Shown: positions 32,548 to 40,445 of the stretch, piece by piece | Position numbering within the stretch: position 1 is the stretch's first letter | Layout of the letters: each line of letters opens with the position of its first letter | Assembly: GCA_963811225.1 (NCBI GenBank) | Contig: CAWEQO010000012.1 | Location: 620,001-684,000 of the forward strand | From: CAWEQO01 sp963811225 | GTDB taxonomy: Bacteria > Chloroflexota > Anaerolineae > Anaerolineales > Anaerolineaceae | DNA length: 64,000 nucleotides | Reading direction: 5' to 3' | Position numbers and translations under genes: made by a program | Notes under the pieces: generated by a model | The model's database searches: none | What the model was told of the DNA's origin: nothing | The model's input: the letters and a program-made list of their open reading frames with translations, nothing else

Positions 32548-33075
32548 ATGGAGATCCTGGAAGCGCAAACCCAAGTCCGCCGGGTGTACCTGGGCGGATC
32601 GATCGGACAGGCAGTCTCGGGCGCCATCTGGCTGGTCTCGGCTGCGCTGTCCACTTTCGTGGGTCAGCGTTACGGCATCATCATGCTGGTGCTGGGCGGG
32701 GTGTTCATCTTCCCGCTAACTCAACTGACCATCCGGCTGACCGGTCGCCCGGCCTCGCTGCCGCGTGAGAACCCCTTCAACCAGCTGGCCATGCAGGTGG
32801 CGTTCATCGTCCCGCTGTGCCTGCCGCTGGTCGGCGCGGCAGCGCTCTACAAGCCTGAGTGGTTCTACCCGGCCTTCATGATCGTGGTCGGCGCCCACTA
32901 CCTGCCGTTCGCTACATTGTATGGCATGTGGCAGTATCTCGTGCTGGGCGGCTTGCTGATTGCCGCTGGGCTGGGGCTGGGCCTGTACCTGCCGCTCGGC
33001 TTCGCTGCCGGCGGCTGGTTCACGGCCGCGGCGCTGCTCGTTTTTGTGGTCTTTGCCTGGAGAAAGCGGGCGTAA
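32548..33075 (+). CDS. Small integral membrane protein (DUF7010-like)
   Basis: A 175-residue protein with about five or six hydrophobic segments and short polar ends. The order is an N-terminal amphipathic stretch, two helices to residue 60, a polar loop TGRPASLPRENPFNQ, then three or four more helices ending in FAWRKRA. It resembles DUF7010-type membrane proteins of unknown function; that match is from memory and weak. The ATG directly follows the stop of the glutaredoxin-like remnant (TAAATG), so translation was probably coupled. It converges on the aminotransferase unit across two hairpins. Confidence 0.75.
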   Translation: MEILEAQTQVRRVYLGGSIGQAVSGAIWLVSAALSTFVGQRYGIIMLVLGGVFIFPLTQLTIRLTGRPASLPRENPFNQLAMQVAFIVPLCLPLVGAAALYKPEWFYPAFMIVVGAHYLPFATLYGMWQYLVLGGLLIAAGLGLGLYLPLGFAAGGWFTAAALLVFVVFAWRKRA

Positions 33076-33084
33076 AGCCAAAAC

Positions 33085-33159
33085 GTCCATTCGAAGCGCC
33101 CATTGCAATCTCATCCTTCCTTCGTCGGGATGAGATTGCAATGGGCGCTTCGAATGGAC
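33085..33159. repeat. Hairpin with 32 bp perfect stem
   Basis: Arms 33085-33116 and 33128-33159 are exact reverse complements around an 11 nt loop. It begins 10 bp after the stop of the membrane protein. There is no T-run. It is the longest hairpin with a normal loop in the window. Confidence 0.9.
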
Positions 33160-33185
33160 AGGGAACCGTGTAATAATTTCGGGGC

Positions 33186-33226
33186 TCCTCACCTGCACTT
33201 GCAGTCAATGCAAGTACAGGTGAGGA
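33186..33226. repeat. Second hairpin, 18 bp stem with one mismatch
   Basis: Arms 33186-33203 and 33209-33226 pair except at one position, with a 5 nt loop. With the preceding hairpin it fills the convergent gap before the 62-residue protein. Confidence 0.8.
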
Positions 33227-33244
33227 TGAAATCCAAAGAGAGTT

Positions 33245-33433
33245 CTAATGCTCGTGTGGCCGGAGGTTTTCCACGCCGGGGAGCTTGCCGGCCAGCTTGT
33301 CCGGCTTGTGGATCAAAATCGGCAGGTCGCTCGGGCAAACCCAGTACTGCTCGCCCTTCAATTCCAGGCTCAACAACGGCACTTCCTGACTGCTCCGCTC
33401 ACAAACGATACAGACGTGTTTTTCTTCTGGCAT
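33245..33433 (-). CDS. Small zinc-ribbon-like protein
   Basis: A 62-residue protein with a Cys pair near the start (HVCIVC) and one further Cys plus His/Asp candidates (YWVCPSDLPILIH), which suggests a metal-binding knuckle. No enzyme motif. The start at 33433 has GAAGGAG about 8 nt upstream. It lies 50 bp after the aminotransferase stop on the same strand, so it is probably the second gene of that transcript. A role as a small regulator or metal-binding accessory is only a guess. Confidence 0.7.
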   Translation of the reverse strand: MPEEKHVCIVCERSSQEVPLLSLELKGEQYWVCPSDLPILIHKPDKLAGKLPGVENLRPHEH

Positions 33434-33482
33434 GACACATTCTCCTTCTAAAGTAAATCCGGACAACAATAAAGGTACTCTG

Positions 33483-34727
33483 TTACTTATATTCCAGCAC
33501 CTTGCTGGTTTCCATGTACTCCCGCAGCACATTGCCCAGGCGGGAGATGCCCTCGTTGATCTTATCAGGGGTGGAGTATGAGAAGTTCAAGCGCATGGCG
33601 TTCGTCCCGCCGCCGTTGGGATAGAACGGTTCGCCGGGGACAAAGGCCACCTTGCGCTCGACGGCGGTCTGCAAGATATCGGTAGAGTTGAGCCCATTCG
33701 GTAGAGTGGCCCACAGGAACAGGCCGCCTTGCGGGCGCGTCCACTGCACACCCTCCGGCATATGCTCTTCCAGGGCATCCAGCATCACATCCCGACGCTC
33801 TTTGTATACGGCGCAGATCTTCTTAATATGCTTGTCGTAGAAGCCGCCGCGGCCCACTTCGTAAGCCACCATCTGGTTGAAGGTGGCAGTGTGCAGGTCA
33901 GAACCTTGCTTGGCCTGCACCAGCTTGTTAATCACCTCGGCAGGAGCGATAACCCATGCCAGGCGGACGCCCGGGGCCAGGATCTTCGAGAAAGTGCTCA
34001 GGTAGATCACATTACCGGCATAGCTGCCGTGGTTGATGCCGCGCATTTCGCTGTCGAGCACTTCCACAGCCGGGAGGTGCTCGCCTTCGAAGCGCAGTTG
34101 ACCGTAGGGATCGTCCTCAATGATCGGCACACCGTAGCGGTCGGCCAGCTCTACAATGTTTTTGCGGCGCTCAAGCGAAGTGGTGACGCCGGTCGGGTTC
34201 TGGAAGTTGGGCAGGACGTAGATGAACTTCGGCCCGTAACGCAGCGCTTTTTCCAATTCGTCGGTCTGCATGCCATCCTCATCGAACGGCACGGCCACGT
34301 ACTCGGCGCCAAACGTATTCCAGGCTTGCAGGGCGCCAAGATAGGTCGGCAACTCAACCAGGACGCGATCGCCGTGGTTGATAAAGATCTTGCCGAGCAG
34401 ATCGAGCGCCTGCTGCGAGCCGGAGGTGATCATAATATTGTCGACAGATACGCTAATCCCATATCTTGCAGTGTGTCGAGCGATCATCTCACGCAGCGGC
34501 ATGTAGCCTTCCGTCGTTCCATATTGCAGCGCCTCGGCCCCCTTTGTGCTGAGAACTCGCTGGCAGGCATCCATGAACTCCTCTACCGGAAACACGTCCG
34601 GAGCAGGCAGACCGCCGCCGAAGGAAATCACGCCGGGTAGAGACGTGATTTTCAACAGCTCGCGGATCGCTGAGCTCTTCATGCGTTGTACGCGCTGAGC
34701 GTAGCGATGCTCCCATGGGGTTTGCAT
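33483..34727 (-). CDS. PLP-dependent aminotransferase (2-aminoadipate/branched-chain type)
   Basis: A 414-residue class I/II aminotransferase of fold type I. Typical features are LPGVISFGGGLPAPDVFP (about 30-47), LQYGTTEGYMPLRE, ITSGSQQALDL, LPNFQNPTGVT, IIEDDPYGQLRF, the PLP Lys in STFSKILAPGVRLAW, and the C-terminal Arg in NAMRLNFSY. This pattern is that of LysN-like 2-aminoadipate aminotransferases and relatives, which act on several amino acids. No DNA-binding domain is attached, so it is not a MocR regulator. AAAAGGAG precedes the ATG. The substrate is uncertain. Confidence 0.9.
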   Translation of the reverse strand: MQTPWEHRYAQRVQRMKSSAIRELLKITSLPGVISFGGGLPAPDVFPVEEFMDACQRVLSTKGAEALQYGTTEGYMPLREMIARHTARYGISVSVDNIMITSGSQQALDLLGKIFINHGDRVLVELPTYLGALQAWNTFGAEYVAVPFDEDGMQTDELEKALRYGPKFIYVLPNFQNPTGVTTSLERRKNIVELADRYGVPIIEDDPYGQLRFEGEHLPAVEVLDSEMRGINHGSYAGNVIYLSTFSKILAPGVRLAWVIAPAEVINKLVQAKQGSDLHTATFNQMVAYEVGRGGFYDKHIKKICAVYKERRDVMLDALEEHMPEGVQWTRPQGGLFLWATLPNGLNSTDILQTAVERKVAFVPGEPFYPNGGGTNAMRLNFSYSTPDKINEGISRLGNVLREYMETSKVLEYK

Positions 34728-34769
34728 GTTTTGTCTCCTTTTACTTGACCGATCTCAATATAATTTAGG

Positions 34770-34798
34770 AAAATAGCGGGCGAAGGTCGCCCGCTATT
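34770..34798 (-). terminator. Intrinsic terminator after the SHMT-GcvT gene
   Basis: An 11 bp perfect stem (34772-34782 with 34788-34798) with a 5 nt loop is followed by U-rich sequence on the minus strand. It lies 8 bp after the stop codon of the fusion gene. Confidence 0.8.
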
Positions 34799-34805
34799 GC
34801 CTGTA

Positions 34806-37800
34806 CTAACTTAGCTTAGGAAACTTGCTAAGGATAAGAGCTGCTCCAGGAAGAGCGAAGCGGTCTCCAGTCTTCAGCTCGGCCGGCGTCTTGCCTGTGC
34901 TCTTCGGTGAGCCCTGGTAGATGAGGATGGGGGCGCCCTCCTTGACGTACTTTTCGTCGATGAAGGCCTGCCCGGTCAGATAGCCCTCGCTGTCGATCGC
35001 GCAGCTGGTTACCGTGCCGATCACCCGGCCATTCGGATCGAGGACCGGGTCGCCGGAATGCGCCATCCGCACGCCCTTTTCCGTGAAGTGGAAGCGGGTA
35101 ACGACGCCTTTGCGCTCCTGCTCGCTCTTCACGTAGGCTTCACGGCCAATAAACCAGGGTTTGTAGGTCTTCACGTACGAGCCAAAACCGGCTTCGGCGA
35201 CACCCAGGTTGAGCTCGCCAGCCATCTCATGGCCGTACAGCGGCAGCCCTGCTTCTGTGCGCAGGGAGTCGCGAGCGCCAAGGCCGGCGGGCTTCAGGCC
35301 CAGCGGCGTCCCCACCTCCATCAGCTTGTTCCACAGTTCCACCGCCTGGTCGGGGTGAACGAACAGCTCGAAGGCCATCTTCTCGCCGGTATAGCCGGTG
35401 CGAGAGACGATCAGGTCGAGACCGCCGACCACCGCCTCGATCAGCCTGGTGCGCTTGAGAGCCATGATGCGCTTGCGGTTGTCGGCATCGACGCCGAGCG
35501 CCAGCAGGATGTCTCGTGACTTCGGCCCCTGCAAGGCAATGTCGACGCGCATATCGGCGCCGGCTTGCGGATCGCGCAGGTTGCGCAGCTCCGCGCCGCG
35601 ACCAAAGGCATGCGCCCACGGCCGCTCGCGGTCCACCTGGACCGTCCCGGCCATCACGGAGGTCAGCCAGGCCCAGTCCTTATCGTCGTTGGACGCGTTC
35701 ACCACCACCAGATACTTCTCTTCGTCACGGTGATAGACCAGGGTATCGTCGATCACGTTGGCGTCCGGGTCGAGGAAGTGAGTGTAAACCGATTCGCCCA
35801 CCTCCAGCCCGCTGATATCATTGGAAGTCACGCTGTCGAGGAAGGAGGCCGCATCCGGGCCTTCCACCTGATAGACGCCCATATGGGCCACGTCGAACAG
35901 GCCGGCCGCCTGACGGGTCGCCATGTGCTCCTCCATGACGGAGGTATAGCGCACCGGCATCTCCCAGCCGGCAAACGGCACCATCTTGGCGCCCAGCTGT
36001 TTGTGGACTTCGTACAGCGGTGTGCGGTGCAGATCGCCTTCGACTTCGTTCCAAGCGAAATCGGGGAGAGCTTCGCCGCTGCCTGCTTCGATGCCGATAT
36101 AGTAAGGCTTGAGGGCGCTGACCGCGTCGCCGGTGGCCTCACTGACCGGTTGAGCGTTCGATTCCATGACCACAATCGGGCCGGGCATGCGCCGGGTGAC
36201 GTCTGGGTCGAAGGCCACGTAGCCATCCGATAGGTCACGCAGCCAGGCGGCAGCCAGGGCGGCCTGATTGTTAGGGACGCTCAGGCGGTAGCAGTCGCCG
36301 TCCACCAGGGTCAGCACCCCATCCATTGTGCCCTTGGGCGTGATCAGGCGGGTGTTCTGGCTCTTCCCAGTTTGCAAGGCTTCGACGTCGCTGGTGAAGG
36401 CGTAATTGACGAACTCACGGATCGGGCCGCCATACAGGTCGAAGGCAGTCCACCCGGAGGGGGTGTCTTTGGGATTGTCGTCCAGGTAGAAGAAGTGTGG
36501 GTAACCGTCTTCGGCGGGCTCGAAGTCGATCCCGGCCGACATCGCCAGGTCGCGGCTGCGCATCTTGACATCTTCCAGTACGGCGAAGTCCACCTTGGCG
36601 CGCAGGGCCTCGCCCTTACGGCTCTCGATGGAATATGGCGTGCAGGCAAACAGTACGTCGGCCATCATGTCGGCCACTTTGACCATGTCGGCTTCTTTTA
36701 AGCCGCGCTGGGTCATCCAGGGCGTGCCGTAGCGAACGCCCATGGCGTGCAAGGCCGTCTTGTCGCCGGGGATGGTATTGCGGTTGAGCACAATCCCGGC
36801 CACATCCAGGATGCGAGCGGCCATGTCGCCGGAGAGCGGCGAGCCATCCGGCCCGGTGACGCCCTTGCAGTCGACATTGCCCATATGGGTATTGGTGCCG
36901 CCAAAGGGGATGCGTAAGCCGCGCTCACGCAGGCGATCGGTGAGGGCCTTGGCGTTCTTGACGGTCTGTTCCTGCGCCTGGCGGAACTGCTCGGTCTGGG
37001 CCAGCTTGAAGGTGACCGCCATCCCGGCGATGGCATGCACGTGCGGGCCGCCCTGCTCGCCGGGGAAGACCGCCCGGTCGATCTTGCGGCCTAATACAGC
37101 ATCTGTAGTGAGGACACAGGCGCCGCGCGGGCCGTGCAGGGTTTTATGGGTGGTGAAAGTGACCACGTGGGCAATGCCAACCGGTGATGGGACCACACCG
37201 GCGGCGACCAGCCCGGCGATATGAGAGATGTCGGCCAGGAGAGTTGCGCCGACCGCATCGGCAGCCGTGCGGAAGCGCTCCCAATCAGGCACCCAGGGGT
37301 AAGACGAGTACCCGGCGATGATGATCTTGGGCTTGTTTTCCAGTGCCAGGGCCATGACCGCATCGTAATCAATCTGCTCGGTTTGAGGGTCAACGTTGTA
37401 GTGGACCACGTTGAACAGCTTACCGGAGCGGTTAACCGACGAGCCGTGGCTGAGGTGCCCGCCATGCAGCAGGTTCATGCCCATGATCGTGTCGCCCGGG
37501 GAGAGCAAGGCGGTGTAGACCGCGTTGTTGGCCGGCGCGCCGGACAGCGGCTGCACGTTGACGTGGATCTGGTTGGCAGAGAACTTGGGCGTGGCAAAGG
37601 CTTCCGCACAGCGGCGGCGGGCCAGCGCTTCGATCGCATCCGCGTATTCGGTGCCTTTGTAGTATCGGGGATCGCTGTAGCGGCGGTAGTAAGCCAGGCG
37701 CTCTGGATAATTGAGAATCTCCGCCTCACTCATCCTGCGGGTTTCTTCGTCAGGATATCCTTCGGCATACAAGTTCTGAAAAGATGACCCCAGTGCTTCT

Positions 37801-37937
37801 CGGACCGCCATCGGCGCCGTGCTTTCACTGGGGATCAAGATGAGTTTTCTATATTGCCGTTCTGATTCGATGTCGATCAAATGACTAACTTCTGGGTCCA
37901 CATTGGACAGTGAACCACGGAAGAGAAAATCAGGCAT
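34806..37937 (-). CDS. glyA-gcvT: Serine hydroxymethyltransferase fused to glycine-cleavage T protein
   Basis: A 1043-residue protein joining two folate-dependent one-carbon enzymes. Residues 1-460 are SHMT, with YAEGYPDEETRR-type residues, the PLP Lys at K265 in TTHKTLHGPRG, and FPGEQGGPH. Residues about 645-1043 are the aminomethyltransferase GcvT, with KMVPFAGWEMPVRY, GLFDVAHMGVYQVEGPDA, DDTLVYHRDEEKYLVVVNASN and SRTGYTGEKMAFELF. The middle, 460-640, looks like a degenerate GcvT-like part. Both enzymes exchange methylene-tetrahydrofolate, so fusion would channel it. The ATG has AAGGAG 7 nt upstream. No gcvH or gcvP lies in the window. Confidence 0.93.
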   Translation of the reverse strand: MPDFLFRGSLSNVDPEVSHLIDIESERQYRKLILIPSESTAPMAVREALGSSFQNLYAEGYPDEETRRMSEAEILNYPERLAYYRRYSDPRYYKGTEYADAIEALARRRCAEAFATPKFSANQIHVNVQPLSGAPANNAVYTALLSPGDTIMGMNLLHGGHLSHGSSVNRSGKLFNVVHYNVDPQTEQIDYDAVMALALENKPKIIIAGYSSYPWVPDWERFRTAADAVGATLLADISHIAGLVAAGVVPSPVGIAHVVTFTTHKTLHGPRGACVLTTDAVLGRKIDRAVFPGEQGGPHVHAIAGMAVTFKLAQTEQFRQAQEQTVKNAKALTDRLRERGLRIPFGGTNTHMGNVDCKGVTGPDGSPLSGDMAARILDVAGIVLNRNTIPGDKTALHAMGVRYGTPWMTQRGLKEADMVKVADMMADVLFACTPYSIESRKGEALRAKVDFAVLEDVKMRSRDLAMSAGIDFEPAEDGYPHFFYLDDNPKDTPSGWTAFDLYGGPIREFVNYAFTSDVEALQTGKSQNTRLITPKGTMDGVLTLVDGDCYRLSVPNNQAALAAAWLRDLSDGYVAFDPDVTRRMPGPIVVMESNAQPVSEATGDAVSALKPYYIGIEAGSGEALPDFAWNEVEGDLHRTPLYEVHKQLGAKMVPFAGWEMPVRYTSVMEEHMATRQAAGLFDVAHMGVYQVEGPDAASFLDSVTSNDISGLEVGESVYTHFLDPDANVIDDTLVYHRDEEKYLVVVNASNDDKDWAWLTSVMAGTVQVDRERPWAHAFGRGAELRNLRDPQAGADMRVDIALQGPKSRDILLALGVDADNRKRIMALKRTRLIEAVVGGLDLIVSRTGYTGEKMAFELFVHPDQAVELWNKLMEVGTPLGLKPAGLGARDSLRTEAGLPLYGHEMAGELNLGVAEAGFGSYVKTYKPWFIGREAYVKSEQERKGVVTRFHFTEKGVRMAHSGDPVLDPNGRVIGTVTSCAIDSEGYLTGQAFIDEKYVKEGAPILIYQGSPKSTGKTPAELKTGDRFALPGAALILSKFPKLS

Positions 37938-38023
37938 TGAGATTCTCCTTTGATGCTCGCAAGTAAAAATAATTGGTCATGGATACAAAACAACCTTCTG
38001 CGCCAACTCTCCGGCACAATTTA

Positions 38024-38052
38024 ATTGTAGTCCGGGCGCGCCAAAGGGTCAA
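38024..38052 (-). promoter_or_regulatory. Promoter of glyA-gcvT
   Basis: TTGACC (38052-38047), a 17 nt spacer and TACAAT (38029-38024) on the minus strand. It gives a leader of about 80 nt. Confidence 0.75.
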
Positions 38053-38158
38053 GCCCTCTCCAGGAGTGGTTCTGGCGGGTGGTCCATCGATCTACCCCCG
38101 GCCCACTCTGCAGTCCAAACAGGAAGGGCCGAGGTTGAACCAATGCGCAGCCGTGACC

Positions 38159-38983
38159 CTACCTCGTGTCCATCCAATCTAGAACTGTTTGGAACACCTC
38201 GAGCTGCTCCGGTTCGTTGTGCGGCTCGTGATACAGGCCGTCGAAGACCTTGAGCGTCACGTCGCCTTTTAACCGCTTGGCGAATTCCCGGTTGATCTGC
38301 GGGTTCACAATGCGGTCGGCGCCGCCCTGGATCAGCAGCAGCGGAACCGGGAAGGAATCTTGGGTCTGGATCCACTGTCCTTTTTCGATTAGATCGGCCC
38401 CAAAGCGGGCCGCAATCTTGGGATGCACCAGCGGGTCGGTTTGATATTTGTGGACCACTTCTTCGTCCCGGGATATGGCGGCGACTTCCAGGCCGTTGTT
38501 GATCTGCATGCTCGGCGCCAGTTTGCGCAAGACCCGGGCAAGCAGGATGGTTGCGCCAGAAACGGGCTTGGTGGTTGCCAGGCCAGGCGCAGAAGCGACG
38601 ATGCCGTCAACCGCCGGGTTCGACCGCAGACCATAATACAAGACCAGCGCCCCACCCAGGCTGTGCCCATAGACGAACAGCGGCAAGCCGGCGAAGCGAC
38701 CCTTTGCCGCCGCCACTCTGGCTTCGATCTCCTTGCAGGCCGTATCGAACGAAGTCGCGTCGCCACGCACCCCTTCCGATTTACCGTGGCCGCGCAAGTC
38801 GAAGCCTGTCATGGCGTAGCCGTGATCGGTGAAGAATTGCGCCATATGCTCGTAGCGCCCCATGTGCTCTCCGAGTCCGTGGACGAACTGGATGGCGGCT
38901 TTGGGCGATTCTTCCGGCAGCCAGGTTTGGACGTACCGCTGTGTCCCATCCGGCGCTTTCCAGAAATCTTCCTCGTGGACCAT
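38159..38983 (-). CDS. Alpha/beta hydrolase, monoacylglycerol-lipase-like
   Basis: A 274-residue serine hydrolase. The oxyanion region is AIQFVHGLGEHMGRYE, the nucleophile elbow is GHSLGG (FVYGHSLGGAL), the acid is in IQGGADRIV, and the catalytic His is in GLYHEPHNEPE. FDLRGHGKSEG is typical of lysophospholipase/monoglyceride lipases. There is no signal peptide. The start at 38983 has AAGGAG 7 nt upstream; a longer in-frame reading to 39352 overlaps the divergent gene and is not credible. The physiological ester is not readable. Confidence 0.9.
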   Translation of the reverse strand: MVHEEDFWKAPDGTQRYVQTWLPEESPKAAIQFVHGLGEHMGRYEHMAQFFTDHGYAMTGFDLRGHGKSEGVRGDATSFDTACKEIEARVAAAKGRFAGLPLFVYGHSLGGALVLYYGLRSNPAVDGIVASAPGLATTKPVSGATILLARVLRKLAPSMQINNGLEVAAISRDEEVVHKYQTDPLVHPKIAARFGADLIEKGQWIQTQDSFPVPLLLIQGGADRIVNPQINREFAKRLKGDVTLKVFDGLYHEPHNEPEQLEVFQTVLDWMDTR

Positions 38984-39046
38984 GTTTGTGCTCCTTTTCC
39001 TGGGTGTGAGAAGGCAAATCTCCCTCTTGCATCTCGTTTTGTGGGC

Positions 39047-39052
39047 TATAAT
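39047..39052 (+). promoter_or_regulatory. -10 box with a long leader for the M29 aminopeptidase
   Basis: TATAAT would start a leader of about 205 nt before the ATG at 39266. The leader can form several short hairpins, for example AACACGG/CCGTGTT (39081-39097). No -35 of good spacing is seen. Otherwise the 280 bp gap 38984-39265 holds nothing recognisable. Confidence 0.4.
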
Positions 39053-39265
39053 CGTACTGTTCGCTCGTATAAATCGAGAACACGGACACCGTGTTGCGCA
39101 TGCGCTCGCAGCCTTTCGCAACACAACGCTCATCCATGAATTTATGCAAATGGGTTCTGGAGAAAGTGTATACCAACCCCGAATTTCCGGCAAGCTCGAA
39201 CCAATTTTATATAAGCGCTCCCGGTTCCATCCAAGCAAGTTTCCGGGGAAAAACAGGAGACGAAT

Positions 39266-40381
39266 ATGCGCGATGAACGAGTTGAGAAACTGGCAGACCT
39301 TCTGGTCAATTATTCTGTGAGCATCAAACCCGGAGATCGTGTTGCGATTCAAGCCGGGACACCTGCCGAGCCGCTAATCAAAGCCATCTATATGAAGGTG
39401 CTCCAGGCAGGCGGCCATCCGATCATCCTGATGGAGCCGGTGGGTACAGAAGAGGTCCTCTACAAGTACGCTTCCGACGAGCAGCTGGCCTACGTGCACG
39501 AGCCCATCAAGCACGTTATCGAAAATTATGATGTCAGCATCTCCATCATCGCGGACGCCAACACCAAGGCCATGACCCGCATCGACCCGGCCAAAATGGT
39601 CAAGCGCAGCCAGGCATTCCGCGAGCTGAACGACACGTTCATGCGCCGTGCTGCGGAGGGAGAGGTGCGCTGGACGGTGACTCTGTTCCCCACCAACGCC
39701 CACGCCCAAGATGCTGAGATGAGCCTGAGCGACTACGAAGACTTTGTCTACAATGCCTGCCTGCCAGACCCTGCCGACCCGATCGGCTACTGGAAAAAGA
39801 TCTCCGCCCAGCAAGATAAGCTAGTGGAATGGTTGAAGGGCAAGGACAAAATCCATGTGGTTGGACCGGAGACCGACCTGCACTTGCGGGTGGGCGGGCG
39901 CACATTCGTCAACTGCGACTGCCGCTACAACGTGCCCGATGGCGAGATCTTCACCGGTCCGGTGGAGGACAGCGTCGAGGGCTGCGTATACTTCTCATAC
40001 CCGGCAATCTTCAAGGGCCGCGAGGTGACCGGCGTGCGCCTGTGGTTCGAGAAAGGCAAGGTGGTCAAGGCTGCCGCTACCAAGAATGAAGACTTCCTGC
40101 TCCAAACCCTGGATACCGACGAGGGCTCGCGCACGGTGGGTGAGTTTGCCATCGGCACCAACTCCGGCATCAGCCGCTTCACCGGCGAGATCCTGTTCGA
40201 CGAAAAGATCGGCGGCAGTTTCCATATGGCGCTGGGCGCAGGTTACCCGGAAACGGGCAGCCTCAACCGCTCGGGGATCCACTGGGACATGATCTGCGAC
40301 CTGCGCGACGGCGGCGAGATTTGGGTGGATGATCAGCTGTTTTATCAAAACGGAAAGTTCGTGCTGGACCTTTCGGAGTAA
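39266..40381 (+). CDS. M29-family metallo-aminopeptidase
   Basis: A 371-residue thermophilic aminopeptidase (AmpS/PepS/AmpT type) that removes N-terminal residues with two metal ions. Metal-site residues are visible: Glu in CRYNVPDGEIFTGP, Glu in VGEFAIGTN, His in GGSFHMALGAGYPE, and the HWDM motif in SGIHWDMICDLR. Length and layout are normal. It is cytoplasmic, without a signal peptide. CAGGAG lies 7 nt before the ATG. It has a 200 nt leader and is followed by the subtilase gene 64 bp later on the same strand. Confidence 0.92.
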   Translation: MRDERVEKLADLLVNYSVSIKPGDRVAIQAGTPAEPLIKAIYMKVLQAGGHPIILMEPVGTEEVLYKYASDEQLAYVHEPIKHVIENYDVSISIIADANTKAMTRIDPAKMVKRSQAFRELNDTFMRRAAEGEVRWTVTLFPTNAHAQDAEMSLSDYEDFVYNACLPDPADPIGYWKKISAQQDKLVEWLKGKDKIHVVGPETDLHLRVGGRTFVNCDCRYNVPDGEIFTGPVEDSVEGCVYFSYPAIFKGREVTGVRLWFEKGKVVKAAATKNEDFLLQTLDTDEGSRTVGEFAIGTNSGISRFTGEILFDEKIGGSFHMALGAGYPETGSLNRSGIHWDMICDLRDGGEIWVDDQLFYQNGKFVLDLSE

Positions 40382-40445
40382 TAACGCAGGATTCAACCGC
40401 AAGGGTTCGAGTAGTCGTTTTTTTCCAAAGGGGAAGTGATCTGCA

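Noticed and set aside
38041..38158. A third fold-back array next to the hydrolase
   Set aside because: Only one short word (accaatgcgcagccgtg) resembles the arrays; there is no core and no inverted partner, so it is at most a remnant.
38983..39352. N-terminal extension of the hydrolase, up to 39352
   Set aside because: It overlaps the divergent aminopeptidase gene and its leader; the ATG at 38983 has a good ribosome-binding site and family N-terminus.
40390..40425. tRNA-like ggttcgagt word
   Set aside because: No acceptor or anticodon arm can be built around it. No tRNA gene was found in the window.
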